A stretch of DNA of 64,000 nucleotides, taken from NCBI GenBank assembly GCA_025594325.1, contig JANHCV010000001.1, positions 4,774,001 through 4,838,000 of the forward strand, written 5' to 3'. Shown here in pieces: positions 21,704 to 32,149 of this stretch (its first letter is position 1; the number at the start of each line of letters is the position of its first letter). Under the pieces are notes generated by a model, which did not search any database, was not told where the DNA came from, and was given only the letters and a program-made list of their open reading frames with translations. This DNA comes from Blastocladiella emersonii ATCC 22665. Lineage: Eukaryota; Blastocladiomycota; Blastocladiomycetes; Blastocladiales; Blastocladiaceae. The translations under genes were made by a program, and so were the position numbers.

Positions 21704-24700
21704 ATGCTCTCCGCTCCCTGCAATGAAAATCACGAAACCGTGGCCGCACCCTACGGCGCCAAGATGCTGGACGACGACGATGCCCGGCCCTCGCTGGCCG
21801 CTCCGAACGCCATGCTGCACCTCGGCCTGCTGCTCCGGTCCAAGGGGTTCCCCGACGAGGATGGAATCCCGCTGTCGGACTCGCAGTCGCTCATAGCAGC
21901 GGCGGGGGCTCCACCTGTCGTGAAGCTCAAGCTGCACTCGACGGTCGCCAACGTGTTGTGCTCGCTCACGGCGGGTCTTCGGTGCGACTGGGTTCTCCTT
22001 TGCATGACTTCAAACGCTGAAGACCATCCACACTATTGTAGCTCGCTCGATGGCTCGGTTATGCAGCTCATCGACCTCATCGAGCGCGCGCCGCTGGACC
22101 CGCGGAGCCCGCACACCATGACGTTCCTGCTATCGCTGTTCCAGCAGGCGCACCACATCCTGCTCGAGGGCTCGACGACGGTGCACCACGGAATGTTCCA
22201 CGACCAACTACTCAACGCCATCCTGCTGCGCGCGCTACACCTCGGCCCGCCAGCCCCGCTCAGCCTGCTCGAGTTCGTCATCCGCGTCCTCGGGCCGACC
22301 GTCCCGCTGACGCTCGACCACGTCCGCCGCGTCAACGAGTACCTTTACTCGTGGTTCCCAGCGCGCACCGACGACCTCGTGTACCTTCTCGGCGCATGGC
22401 TCGGGACACCCGCGCACCTCTCCGCGTTCGTCGCCGAGTACGGGTGGTCGGACGTGCACACGCTCCTACACACGCGCCTGCCGCGGGTGCTGCCGATTGT
22501 GACGGGCCTGCTCGACTACGTGCGCGGCGGCGGCGACCCGGCGCGGCTCGATTTCCTCCAAAACGACGGCGCGCGGCTCGCGGCCGAGATCGCGCGCCGC
22601 CTGCACCGCGGGCCGGCGTGGGCCAAGACGGCGGCGCTCGCCCTCGTCGCCCTGTGCAAGCAGCCCGTCCGGGCCCCGCTCGACACGTCGCTGTACCGCA
22701 CGCGGCCCGCCGAGGGGCCACCGCCGACCCGGCTCGTACGGAATGTCAAGGTCACCCGCCCAACGGTGCCCCGCGCCCAGCAGCCCGTGCAGCGTAAGAA
22801 CACGTACCCGCCGCCCGAGCCGCGGCTCGCGCAGCACCGCGACCCGGAGCCGCTGAAGCCTGAGCCGCCGATGAAGCCCAAGCGCAAGCCGGCCGCGGAC
22901 GCGGGCAAGAGAAAGAAGGGCGCAGCCGACGGCGAAGATGACGGGAGCGAGGCCGCCGCGGAAGCCGAGGCCGAGCGCGCGGCGCGCCGTGCTGCCGCCC
23001 GCGAGACGCGGCGGATTACCATCATGCTGCGCCGGCCGTCGACGCCGGGCGTGCTCGCCGACGACCAGGTCGGCGCCATTGACCTTGACGCGCTGCACCT
23101 GGGCCTGCGCAACCGCCGCGCGAGCCGGCTGCCCGGTCTACCGGACGAGGACGAGGAGGACGGGAGCGGCGACGACCTGGATCTGGGGGACCCGGCCGAG
23201 CGCGGGTTCACGGACGCGTGCAAGCTGGTCCTGGTCGCGCTGCGCGACCGCGCCGCGTGGATCGGTCCGTTCCGCGAGCTCCTCGCGTCCAAGGACCCCG
23301 CGCTCACGGTCGCCGAGGCCCTGCTTCTCGCCGAGCGGATCCACGCCCTCCTGCTCGACGCACTCAACGAGCCGCTCTCAATCGACAAGCGGTGGGTCGA
23401 CGAGGGCGGGTGGGACGACCCGGCCGACGACGCCGAGACGACGAGCGGGACCGAGGACGTCGACTGGGACGAGGACCACGTCGACCGCGTCGTCGCCGTG
23501 TGCCTCGCCGCACTCCGCTCGCTCATCACGCACATGCGGCTCGCGCCGCCCGTGGTCTTAGGGACCGACAAGCGCAGCTCGTCCAACACGTCGCTTCAGC
23601 GCGGCGGGAGCGCCGAGACGGTCGCGCGGCCGCGGTCGCCCGCCATGTCCCGGCCGGCGACGGGGCTCGGTCGACGGGTGAGTCTCGCGCAGGATAGCGG
23701 ACCGGCAGGGTCTGGCGCTGCGAGCCCAAAACCGGTCGGCCGCCGCGTGTCCATGGCCGCCTCGTTCGCGACATCTCCCGCGACAGCGGCCTCGCCGCGC
23801 CGCGCAGGTGCTCCGCCGACCAGCGCGCTCCGGTCCGCATCCAAGCTGGGCGCCCCGCCCTCGCCGGTCCCGCTGTCCGCCATGAAGTCGAAGCGGTCGA
23901 CGGACAACCTGGGCGGGAGCACGCAGCTCGGGAAACACGCGCTGCGCGTCCCGCTCGCCGCAACGACGCTCCCGCCGCTATACCGCCAGCCGCGCGCCTC
24001 GGACCCGAACGTTGACGACGCGGGCCCCGACACGCCGACGGCCGACCACGTCCTGCACCACGCGCAGGTCAAGGCGCGGCTCGTCGACCTCGGGTTCCTG
24101 TCGACGCTCATGTCCGTCCTCGTCAAGTCGTACGCGGTGCGCGCGCTGCACCACGCCGCCGCGTGCGTCCAGGTGTACTCCGTCGACGCGGCCACTGCAG
24201 GCGTGCTGCTGTCGCTCTCGTCGGCGGACGACCCCGCGGTTTTGGGGAGCCGCACCCCGCGCCGCGGCGGGAGCGCACCGGGCAGCGGCGCCGCGAGTCC
24301 GCGCGGGATGGGCGGTGGCGGGAGTGCGTGGAGCCTCACGAGCCTGAATGCGGGAGGGAGTCGTGGAGCGAGCCGCGGCGCGTCCAACAGCGACCTCTCG
24401 TCGCTGTTCGACCTCGCTGGCGGGATCAGCTCCGACGAGCTGTACGGCGAGGCCACGGGCCGCAGGCGTGGGTCCGTCACCGCGTCGCGCCGCGTGTCCC
24501 TGTCAGCGGCGGGCGCGCGGCGGGCATCGGTCGCGGCGGGCGGCGCGTTGGCGTCGACCCCGCCCGCGGGCAAAGACGCAGCCAAGCTGGAGAAGGCCAA
24601 GTCGAAGCAGGAGGCCGCGGGCAAGGATAAGAAGAAGGCGGCGCGACCAAAGTCCGCAGCCGCGGCGACCAAGGCCAAGGACGCGACTAAGCCCGTCGAC

Positions 24701-25132
24701 CCAGCGCCTGTGGCTGCACCGCCCGCAACCACAGACCTGCTCCAGATCCCGCGCGTCGGGAGCCTCGCGCCCAGCGGCGGCGGCAGCGAGACCCCGACCC
24801 GCTCTCGGTCACCCTCGCCCTCGCCCAGCCGGCTCGCCATCCGGATCCCGCTCAGCGGAAACGACGACGCGAAACCGCGCACCGACCCGGGCTCCCCGCG
24901 GCCACGATCCCCACGGAGCGGCACGGCGAGTCCGCGGGGCGGGCGCGAGGAGCGCGCGTCGATTCTCGGCCCGCTGCACGTCCTGCGGCACTCGCAGCAC
25001 ATGGCGCTGCAGCGGAACGCACGGGCCGCGTTTTGGTCGCTGTGCCGGTTCGGCGGCGTCGCCACGTCGCGCGTCGCGACGCACCTCGTGCGCGAGTCGG
25101 TGTGGGAGAAGCTGGTCGCGACGACGGGGTGA
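21704..25132 (+). CDS. Large protein of unknown function, helical N-half and disordered basic C-half
   Basis: Starts at ATG 21704. A 60-nt in-frame intron (21982-22041) is likely, since its removal joins LTAGLR to SLDGSVMQLIDLI and drops a poorly conserved-looking Cys/His segment. The remaining protein is about 1122 residues. Residues up to about 330 are alpha-helical and Leu-rich (FVIRVLGPTVPLTLDHVRRV, LVYLLGAWLGTPAHLSAF), like an armadillo/HEAT-type solenoid. Then comes a Lys/Arg/Glu region (MKPKRKPAADAGKRKKGAAD), a second short helical block, and long Ser/Arg/Pro-rich stretches with many SPxR sites. The last 60 residues (HVLRHSQHMALQRNARAAFW) are helical again and could pair with the N-terminal solenoid. 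I do not recognise the family. Confidence 0.7.
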   Translation: MLSAPCNENHETVAAPYGAKMLDDDDARPSLAAPNAMLHLGLLLRSKGFPDEDGIPLSDSQSLIAAAGAPPVVKLKLHSTVANVLCSLTAGLRCDWVLLCMTSNAEDHPHYCSSLDGSVMQLIDLIERAPLDPRSPHTMTFLLSLFQQAHHILLEGSTTVHHGMFHDQLLNAILLRALHLGPPAPLSLLEFVIRVLGPTVPLTLDHVRRVNEYLYSWFPARTDDLVYLLGAWLGTPAHLSAFVAEYGWSDVHTLLHTRLPRVLPIVTGLLDYVRGGGDPARLDFLQNDGARLAAEIARRLHRGPAWAKTAALALVALCKQPVRAPLDTSLYRTRPAEGPPPTRLVRNVKVTRPTVPRAQQPVQRKNTYPPPEPRLAQHRDPEPLKPEPPMKPKRKPAADAGKRKKGAADGEDDGSEAAAEAEAERAARRAAARETRRITIMLRRPSTPGVLADDQVGAIDLDALHLGLRNRRASRLPGLPDEDEEDGSGDDLDLGDPAERGFTDACKLVLVALRDRAAWIGPFRELLASKDPALTVAEALLLAERIHALLLDALNEPLSIDKRWVDEGGWDDPADDAETTSGTEDVDWDEDHVDRVVAVCLAALRSLITHMRLAPPVVLGTDKRSSSNTSLQRGGSAETVARPRSPAMSRPATGLGRRVSLAQDSGPAGSGAASPKPVGRRVSMAASFATSPATAASPRRAGAPPTSALRSASKLGAPPSPVPLSAMKSKRSTDNLGGSTQLGKHALRVPLAATTLPPLYRQPRASDPNVDDAGPDTPTADHVLHHAQVKARLVDLGFLSTLMSVLVKSYAVRALHHAAACVQVYSVDAATAGVLLSLSSADDPAVLGSRTPRRGGSAPGSGAASPRGMGGGGSAWSLTSLNAGGSRGASRGASNSDLSSLFDLAGGISSDELYGEATGRRRGSVTASRRVSLSAAGARRASVAAGGALASTPPAGKDAAKLEKAKSKQEAAGKDKKKAARPKSAAAATKAKDATKPVDPAPVAAPPATTDLLQIPRVGSLAPSGGGSETPTRSRSPSPSPSRLAIRIPLSGNDDAKPRTDPGSPRPRSPRSGTASPRGGREERASILGPLHVLRHSQHMALQRNARAAFWSLCRFGGVATSRVATHLVRESVWEKLVATTG

Positions 25133-25176
25133 ATATACAAAAGAGAGAGTGTATCTGGGAATCAAAATTGTGGGGT

Positions 25177-26695
25177 CTACTCGCCGCGGAACGCGCGCTG
25201 CAGGTCGCTCGGCACCTCAATCTCCGCGTGCGTGTACGCCTTCTTGCCCGGCCCGTAGTCGGCGACGACGTGCCCGTGGCCGTGCACGCGGTACTTGTAG
25301 ATGACGAGTCCCTCGAGCCCGACGGGCCCGCGCGCGTGCGTCTTGTTGGTCGAGACACCGATCTCGGCCCCGAACCCGTACCGGAACCCGTCGGCGAACC
25401 GCGACGACGCGTTCCAGTATGCGCCCGCGGCATCGACGCCGCGCAGGAACGTGTTGGCGCGCGCCGCGTCCTCGGTCAGGATCACCTCCGTGTGGCCCGA
25501 CCCGTGCTCGTGGATGTGCGCCATGGCCGCCTCGAGCGAGGCGACGGAACGTACAGCCATCTTGAAGTCCAGAAACTCGGTGTCGTAGTCGGCGGGGATC
25601 GCGGGGATCACGGCTGAGTCGGGCTTCGGGATGCCCGCCTCGACCGCAGCGGCGCGGGCGACGGGGAGCGTGGTCGGGTCGCACGCGAGGATGACGCCGG
25701 TGGCGAGCAGCGCGCGCGCAACCGTCGCAAACGTCGTCGACACGACGTCGGCGTGGACGAGCAGCGTCTCGGCGGCGTTACACGCGGCGGGGTACTGGGT
25801 CTTGCTGTCAACGACGACGCGCGCCGCGAGGGCGGGGTCGGCCGAGGCGTCGAGGAACACGGAGCAGATGCCGTCGGCGTGGCCAAGGACGGGGATCCGC
25901 GTGTTGTCCTTGATGTGGCGGACGAGAGACGCCGAGCCGCGCGGGATGACGAGGTCGATGTAGCGGTCGAGCGAGAGCAGGCCGGCAACGGCGTCGCGGC
26001 CCTCGATGAGCTGCACGCACGCGGCGGGGAGGCCCGAGGCGACGAGCGACGCCTGTACGTGCGTGTGCAGCGTGCGCAGCGTGTGCGTGGCCTCCTTGCC
26101 GCCCTTGAGGATCACGGCGTTCCCGCTCTTGATGGCGAGCGACGAGATCTGCACCACGACCTCGGGGCGCGCCTCGAAGATGATCAGCAGCACGCCGATC
26201 GGGCACGTCACGCGGTATAGGTCCAGGCCCGAGTCGAGCTGGCGCGCTAGCGTGACCTGGTCTACACATGGAAGGAGGTGAGTTGCTGGTGTCGTGGGTA
26301 GGCTCGCAGCGAGATCGCGCACTCAGCGGGTCGTCGAGCTTGACCACATCGTGCAGGCCCTCGATCAGCGTGTCGAGCTTGGCACCGTCGGGTCCGGCGA
26401 CGTCGAGCCGCTTGAACGTGGCCTCGGACAGCTCGCCGCGGCTGACGGCAAGGCGCGCGGCCTGGCGTAGAGTCGTAGTGAGCACGGGTAGATGTCACGT
26501 CGTAGGTGAGCCGCAGCGCACCTCAAGGTCGACAGCGTTGCCCTTGACAATGTCGGCGCGGTGTTGGTCGAGGCGCGACGCGAGGTCGGCGAGGACGGCG
26601 TTGCGGGTGGCCGTGGAAGCCGAGAGAAGCTGGTGGGCGGCCGAGCGCGCGGCCTGCGCGAGCGCCGTCAGGTCGGTCGTGGTGGTTGATGCCAT
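25177..26695 (-). CDS. PRO2: Gamma-glutamyl phosphate reductase
   Basis: Three exons (26695-26522, 26461-26323, 26261-25177) give 465 residues. The enzyme reduces gamma-glutamyl phosphate to glutamate semialdehyde with NADPH, the second step of proline synthesis. Visible hallmarks: VTCPIGVLLIIFEARPEVVV, AIKSGNAVILKGGKEATHT, the catalytic Cys265 in QYPAACNAAETLL, and HIHEHGSGHTEVIL. The end GPVGLEGLVIYKYRVHGHG is also typical, followed by a short C-terminal tail. Length matches the yeast enzyme. It shares a roughly 500-nt divergent promoter region with the secreted repeat protein; I see no sign that they work together. Confidence 0.97.
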
Positions 26696-27017
26696 GGCGT
26701 TATCGTTTGCGTGTTGGGCGAGAGCGGCGGCGTTGACAGCACGGCGACAAGGGCGAAGCGCGGCGCGGCGATCACCGGCTCAAGTCGCGTGGCCGAGCGT
26801 CAGGTGATTCTGACTCTGAAAAAACGCGTCGCGTCTCGCACGTGAGCCGCATCAGCCCCGCATCACCGAGCTGGCCAGTCACCACGCGCGGGGCTTAGCG
26901 CGAGCACTCTCGTCTTCATTTCGCGAAAATGAACTCGAAATGAACTGCACAACGCACGCCTTGGCTCAGCGGACTCAGGGACCGGGCATGGCAGCATACA
27001 CGCCGGCGGGGACCCGC

Positions 27018-27024
27018 TATAAAA
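27018..27024 (+). promoter_or_regulatory. TATA box of the secreted repeat protein gene
   Basis: TATAAAA preceded by GACCCGC and lying 174 nt before the ATG at 27198. A 5' leader with CACCACCACCACCA runs just before the start codon. The strong TATA suggests a highly expressed or regulated gene. Confidence 0.6.
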
Positions 27025-27197
27025 GCGCGGCCGTTCCCCACACCTCCGCCGCTGTTCAGCATCCTAGAATCGCACTCGAGCTTCAGTTGACCCTGAAGTC
27101 TTCCGCCCTCCTCAACACCCTCCCTTAGACGTGTCCGCCGCCTCCGAGCCGGACAACTAGACTGCAGCTGCACCACCACCACCACTCTTCTACCAAA

Positions 27198-28574
27198 ATG
27201 GTCAAGCTCACCCTCACCTCGGTCCTCGTCCTCTCGGTCGCCACCGCCGCGCTGGCCGCTCCGGTCTCGACGCCCTGCACCACGTCCGCCGTTGCCACGG
27301 CCGCCCCCGTTGCCGCGACGCCCTGCACCACTTCGGTCGCCGCCGTTCAGCCCGTGGCCACGACGCCCTGCTCGACGCCCGTCGCTACTCAGCAGCCCGC
27401 GGCTACGACGCCCTGCACCACCTCGACCGCGGTCGCGGCCCAGGAGCCCGCGGCTACCACCCCGTGCACCACCTCGACGGCTGTTGCCGCGCAGGACCCG
27501 GTCGCCACGACGCCGTGCACCACCGCCGTTGCCACGGCTGTCCCTGTCGCCACCACCCCGTGCTCGACGCCCGTTGCCTCGGCCGTCCCCGCCGCAACCA
27601 CGCCCTGCGCCACGGCCGTCGCCTCGGCTGTCCCGGTCGCGACGACCCCCTGCACGACCTCGACGGCCGTTGCTGCCCAGGAGCCCGCCGCCACGACGCC
27701 CTGCACCACCTCGACGGCTGTTGCTGCGCAGGAGCCCGCTGCGACGACGCCCTGCACGACCGCGGTTGCCTCAGCCGTGCCCGTCGCCACCACCCCGTGC
27801 TCGACGCCCGCGGTCGCCTCGGTCGTCCCCGTCGCCACCAACCCCGTTGAGACCGGCTACGGCTACGGCAAGGCGCCCGAGACGCCCGTCGCTGCCGAGG
27901 AGCCCGCCAACGTCGACCCCGCCGGCTACGGCTACGGCAAGAGCCCCGCGGCCCCGGTGGCCGCCAAGGAGCCCGTCGCCGCTGACCCGACCGGTTACGG
28001 CAAGTCGGCCGAGGAGCCCAAGGCCGTTGACCCCGCTGCGGGTTACGGCTACGGTTCGCCCGCGGCCCCCGTCGCTGCTGCCGAGCCCGCCGCGACCCAG
28101 GTCGCTGACTACGGCTACGGCAAGTCGGCCCAGGAGCCCGCCGCCGTCGACCCCGCCGCCGGCTACCCCGTCGCGCCCAAGAAGAAGCGCCGCTGCAAGC
28201 GCAAGCACGCCAAGACCGTTGCCGCCGCTGAGCTTCCCTCGGCTACCACCCCCACCGGCTACGGCTACGGCAAGGACGCGCAGCTGCCCGAGGCCACTAC
28301 GCCCGCTGGTTACGGCAAGGCCGCCGAGGAGCCCGCGGCTGTCGACCCCGCGGCGTACGGCTACGGCAAGGGCGCCGAGCTCCCCGCCGCGACCACGCCC
28401 GCTGGCTACGGCAAGGCGGCGGCAGAGCCCGCGGCGACGACGCCCGCCGGCTACGGTTACGGCCAGGCTGCCGCTGAGCCCGCAGCCACGACGCCCGCCG
28501 GTTACGGTCAGGCGGCAGCTGAGACCGCGGCGGTGACGCCCGCCGGCGACTACAGCTACGGCGGCAAGTACTGA
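27198..28574 (+). CDS. Secreted two-domain tandem-repeat protein (TPC repeats and GYGYGK repeats)
   Basis: Single exon, 458 residues. A signal peptide (MVKLTLTSVLVLSVATAALA) is followed by 12 repeats of about 15-17 residues, each with one Cys in a T-P-C-[TSA]-T context and ending in VATT or PAATT. From about residue 215 the pattern changes to roughly 13 units of [AT]GYG(YG)K with Glu/Pro/Ala spacers such as AAEEPAAVDP. A basic segment (APKKKRRCKRKHAKT) interrupts the second array and could be a Kex2 cleavage site. There is no GPI signal or membrane helix at the C-terminus (DYSYGGKY). A cell-wall or extracellular matrix role with Cys and Tyr cross-links is inferred. Confidence 0.8.
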   Translation: MVKLTLTSVLVLSVATAALAAPVSTPCTTSAVATAAPVAATPCTTSVAAVQPVATTPCSTPVATQQPAATTPCTTSTAVAAQEPAATTPCTTSTAVAAQDPVATTPCTTAVATAVPVATTPCSTPVASAVPAATTPCATAVASAVPVATTPCTTSTAVAAQEPAATTPCTTSTAVAAQEPAATTPCTTAVASAVPVATTPCSTPAVASVVPVATNPVETGYGYGKAPETPVAAEEPANVDPAGYGYGKSPAAPVAAKEPVAADPTGYGKSAEEPKAVDPAAGYGYGSPAAPVAAAEPAATQVADYGYGKSAQEPAAVDPAAGYPVAPKKKRRCKRKHAKTVAAAELPSATTPTGYGYGKDAQLPEATTPAGYGKAAEEPAAVDPAAYGYGKGAELPAATTPAGYGKAAAEPAATTPAGYGYGQAAAEPAATTPAGYGQAAAETAAVTPAGDYSYGGKY

Positions 28575-28841
28575 GCTGCTCGAGCTTGCCGGCCCAACAT
28601 GTCTATAGAGTGAAGGTGTCTGACGATTCTTGTGATCATCCTTGTTGATTATTCTATGTATCATACAACCCATCCGTGCCAACATTTATTTTCTTGCGGG
28701 AGCGCTGTGATAGTGCGCTGCAGCGAGTGATCGGCGGCGCCACCTCCGATCGCGACGCGACTTGGGCGCAACGCGTCCTCATCCGAGTCCCGCTCGTTAC
28801 TTCCACCCTTGCTGTTCCCAAATCCCGAGCAACGAGGCAAC

Positions 28842-30401
28842 ATGATGCAATCGGATGAAATATCCATCACGGTCTTCGATCTGCCCGTCGACGTCCAAGA
28901 GCGCGTCGCGGCACACCTCGAGCTGCGCGACGCGTGCGCTCTTCGCCAAACGTCGCGTGCCGCGCTGGCTTCATCGCTGTGGCAGGGCAAAACGTGGTGG
29001 CCTGCCGTCTTCGCTCTCGTCGGCGGCGACACGGACAAGTTCCGCGCCGCGATCCCTGCCTACCTTGGCCGGCTCAAGGGCGCGCGCGCGGCCAAGAAGC
29101 GCGAGAAGAAGAAGCAGCTGTTCTTCGAGCTCGCACGCGCTCTCGTCCGCGCCAACGTCGGCGAGGGCAAGTCGTGGGCTGCGTTGCGCAACTGGGCAGG
29201 CGGCGAGCTTCCGATCGACGCGGCGGGCTACTTTGCGATCATCCGCGCTGGGCTGCACGTCGAGCACGAGCTGGACTACAATGATATCTGCGCAGGCGGA
29301 GAAGAAGACGGCGACGCCGATGATAGAGATGAGGAGGATGGAGATGAAGATGACGATGACAGTGACAACGACTCGTCGTCGGCCAAACCCGCGCACCGCG
29401 AGCCGCCTACGCCGCCCGCGTCCAAGGACGCGATCGACGCGCTTGCAGTCGTGCTGCAGTGGAAAACCCGCAAGGGCGGCCTGCTGTACGCCTCCTACGC
29501 GGAGCAGACCAAGACCTCGTTCGAGTCGCAGCTCCCGCCGATCGCGCCCGTGCTTGCGAGCCCGCTCATCCCGTCGCCCGTCCGCCGCGATCTGCTTCGC
29601 GCTCATTGTGGCGCCAAATTCTACGACGAGGAGCCCGGCAAGCTCGTCCCCGCCATGCTGCTCGAGGGCCCGCTGTTCTGCCTCGAGATCCTGTGCTTGT
29701 CCGTCCACCAGCTCCAGGACAACTACCGCGCCATCGCCAGCCGCATCGAGTCGTTCCTCGAGCAGCTCATGGCGTGCTCGTTCGGGTCCGAGGAGCACTT
29801 TGAGACGATGCGGATCGTGCACGACATCTTTGTCGCGGCGACTGACGACGAGTTCTGCCACATTGCGCCGCCGCAGGACTCGCCCGTCCGCGTCCTCAAG
29901 CAGGGCGACACGAGGGCCGCGTTCAACCGGCTCATTGCGCGCGTCGACCAGATCCGCCGCGAGAAGCGGGCTCCGGGGGAGCCGGACGACGAGTACGACG
30001 ACTCGATTGCGTGCCATCTCGACATTGACGAGATCCTGCACGGGGTCTCGCTGCTCAAGTACGACCCGGTGCTCACTCGCGCGCACTTCTATGCCGTGAT
30101 GCACCGCCCTCCTCGGACCAGCGACGCGATCCGCGCCTGGGCCAACGAATTGCGGTACTGGGAACCGTCGCTCTCGCTCTGGACCGTGAACGTCACCATG
30201 TTGCGCAACACGGGTGTTGCCGAGGTCGCTGACGAGGCCGAGAAGCTCCTACCCATCACGACTCAGGGCGAGCCCTTCCTTCTCATGTTCCGCGTCGGAT
30301 CCGAGCTCGTACTCCGCACGCGGCCGTTCAAGTCCGTGGCCGACCTCCGCAAGGCCTACGACGCCGTCGACTGGGTGCCGCGCGAGAGCGACTTTCTCTA
30401 G
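28842..30401 (+). CDS. F-box-like family protein, copy 1
   Basis: Intronless, 519 residues from the ATGATG at 28842. The N-terminus is an F-box-like motif: VFDLPVDVQERVAAHL, ELRDACALRQTSRAALASSL, then W. In known F-box proteins this binds Skp1 in SCF ubiquitin ligases. After a helical region with a Lys-rich patch (KKREKKKQLFFELARAL) comes an Asp/Glu-rich linker (about residues 155-185). The conserved remainder includes LQWKTRKGGLLYASYAEQ and FGSEEHFETMRIVHDIF. I cannot name the substrate-binding domain. It is one of five or six relatives in the window; 5' flanks are also similar (shared GGCGCCACCTC), so the duplicated unit includes the promoter. Confidence 0.75.
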   Translation: MMQSDEISITVFDLPVDVQERVAAHLELRDACALRQTSRAALASSLWQGKTWWPAVFALVGGDTDKFRAAIPAYLGRLKGARAAKKREKKKQLFFELARALVRANVGEGKSWAALRNWAGGELPIDAAGYFAIIRAGLHVEHELDYNDICAGGEEDGDADDRDEEDGDEDDDDSDNDSSSAKPAHREPPTPPASKDAIDALAVVLQWKTRKGGLLYASYAEQTKTSFESQLPPIAPVLASPLIPSPVRRDLLRAHCGAKFYDEEPGKLVPAMLLEGPLFCLEILCLSVHQLQDNYRAIASRIESFLEQLMACSFGSEEHFETMRIVHDIFVAATDDEFCHIAPPQDSPVRVLKQGDTRAAFNRLIARVDQIRREKRAPGEPDDEYDDSIACHLDIDEILHGVSLLKYDPVLTRAHFYAVMHRPPRTSDAIRAWANELRYWEPSLSLWTVNVTMLRNTGVAEVADEAEKLLPITTQGEPFLLMFRVGSELVLRTRPFKSVADLRKAYDAVDWVPRESDFL

Positions 30402-30655
30402 CGCGACGCGCACTCGCAGACTCGCGCACTCGCGCGAGAGAGACTTATTTTGATTGGATACATGGCAGGTTCGCCTTTCTTGCAACCGTGATCGATGAGT
30501 GATGGGAGGAGAGTTGCCGAGGCGGCGCCACCTCGTGAGCGCGAAGCACGAGCAACGAGCCCGCGGCTGTGCGTGCGTCGCCATCCGCGCAAAGTCCGAG
30601 CCGCATGAGCTCCTCCTCCCTTTCACTTTCTCAACACATGAGCAGCTACGCGAAC

Positions 30656-32149
30656 ATGATGCAATCGAATGAAAGCCGCCTTGCGATCTTTGCGCTACCC
30701 GACGAAGTCCAGGAGCACATCGCGTCGTACCTCGACCTGCGCGATGCGTGCGCGCTGCGGCTGACGTCGCGCGCCGCCCTCGCCTCGTCGCTTTGGTGGA
30801 GCGAGCCGTGGTGGCCCGCCGTCTTTGCGCTCGTCGGCGGCGCCGTGGACAAGTTTATGGCCGTGATCCCCGCCTGCGCAGCCCGCTTCAAGGTCGCGTT
30901 CGGGTCCAAGGAGTGTCACAAGGAGGCGCTCTTCACCGAGCTCGCGTGCGCGCTCGTCCGCGCCAACGTCGGCGACGACGCGCAGTGGACGACGCTGCGC
31001 AACTGGGCGGGCGACGAGCTTCCGATCAATGCTGCGAACCACTTTGCGATTATCCGCGCCGGTCTGCACGCCGAGCCGTACGAAGAGGAGGAGGAGGAGG
31101 ATTATTACAAGCGCGAGGAGTCGCCGACCGAACCCGCACGCCGCGAGCCGCCTCCTCCGCCCGAGTCCAAGCATGCCATCGCCGCGCTTTCGGCCGTCCT
31201 GCAGTGGAAAGATCGCAAGGGCGACTTGCTGTACGCCGCGTACGCGGAGCAAACCATGACTACGCCCACGTCGCAGCTCCCGCCCATCGCGCCCGTGCTT
31301 GCGAGCCCGCTCATCCCGTCGCCGGTCCGCCGTGACCTGCTTCGCGCTCATTGCAGCGCCAAATTCTACGACGAGGAACCCGGCGAGCTTGTCCCTGCCA
31401 TGCTGCTCGAGGGCCCGCTGTTCTGCCTCGAGATTCTCTGCCTTTCGGCCCGCCGACTCATCGGCAACTCCAGCGCGCTAAGCTTACGCGTCGAGTCTTT
31501 CCTCGAGAAACTGATTGCTCACACGTTCGGGTCCGAGGAGCACTTTGAGACGATGCAGATCGTGCATGACATCCTCATTGCGGCTTCCGACCAGGATTTG
31601 CAGTTTTTCGGTCCAACCATGAACTGCCCCGTCCATCTCGGCGAGCGGAACGACACGGAGGTCGCGCGCCAGCGGCTCTACGCGCGCATCGAGGAGGTCC
31701 GCCGTGATCAGCTGCCCGCTGGTCAGGATGACGACGGCGAGGACAACGCGTCCCTGCCCGACACAACTCATGTCCACAAGGTCTTGACCGGCGCCTCGCG
31801 CATCGAGTACAAGTCCATGTTCAGTCGCGCTAGCCTGTATGCGCTCATGTACCATGCGCCTCGGACGAGCGAGGCGATCCGCGCCTGGGCCAACGCGCTC
31901 CGGTACTGGGAACCCATTCCCTCTCTGTGGGTCATCATTGTGACCATGCTGCGCAACACTCGCGTTCACGAGGTGGCTGACGAAGCCGAGGAGCTCCTTC
32001 CGGCCACGCACGATGGCGAGGCCATCATGTTCATGTTCCGCATTGGGTCCGAGATGGTGCTCCGGTCGCGGCCGTTCGAGTCCGTGGTTGAGCTCCGCGA
32101 GGCGTACGAGGCCGCCGCACGCGTCCCGCGCAGGGGCGGCTTCTTCTGA
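30656..32149 (+). CDS. F-box-like family protein, copy 2
   Basis: Tandem paralogue of the gene just upstream, 497 residues from ATGATG at 30656. Upstream in-frame ATGs exist at 30605 and 30641. In the third copy the matching upstream ATG is followed by a TAG, so the MMQ start is the one shared by copies 1-3. F-box-like start: AIFALPDEVQEHIASYLDLR, then DACALRLTSRAALASSLWW. The acidic linker is shorter here (EEEEEEDYYKREE). The second half keeps LQWKDRKGDLLYAAYAEQ and FGSEEHFETMQIVHDILIAA. Divergence from copy 1 is spread through the whole protein, so this is not a very recent duplicate. Confidence 0.75.
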   Translation: MMQSNESRLAIFALPDEVQEHIASYLDLRDACALRLTSRAALASSLWWSEPWWPAVFALVGGAVDKFMAVIPACAARFKVAFGSKECHKEALFTELACALVRANVGDDAQWTTLRNWAGDELPINAANHFAIIRAGLHAEPYEEEEEEDYYKREESPTEPARREPPPPPESKHAIAALSAVLQWKDRKGDLLYAAYAEQTMTTPTSQLPPIAPVLASPLIPSPVRRDLLRAHCSAKFYDEEPGELVPAMLLEGPLFCLEILCLSARRLIGNSSALSLRVESFLEKLIAHTFGSEEHFETMQIVHDILIAASDQDLQFFGPTMNCPVHLGERNDTEVARQRLYARIEEVRRDQLPAGQDDDGEDNASLPDTTHVHKVLTGASRIEYKSMFSRASLYALMYHAPRTSEAIRAWANALRYWEPIPSLWVIIVTMLRNTRVHEVADEAEELLPATHDGEAIMFMFRIGSEMVLRSRPFESVVELREAYEAAARVPRRGGFF

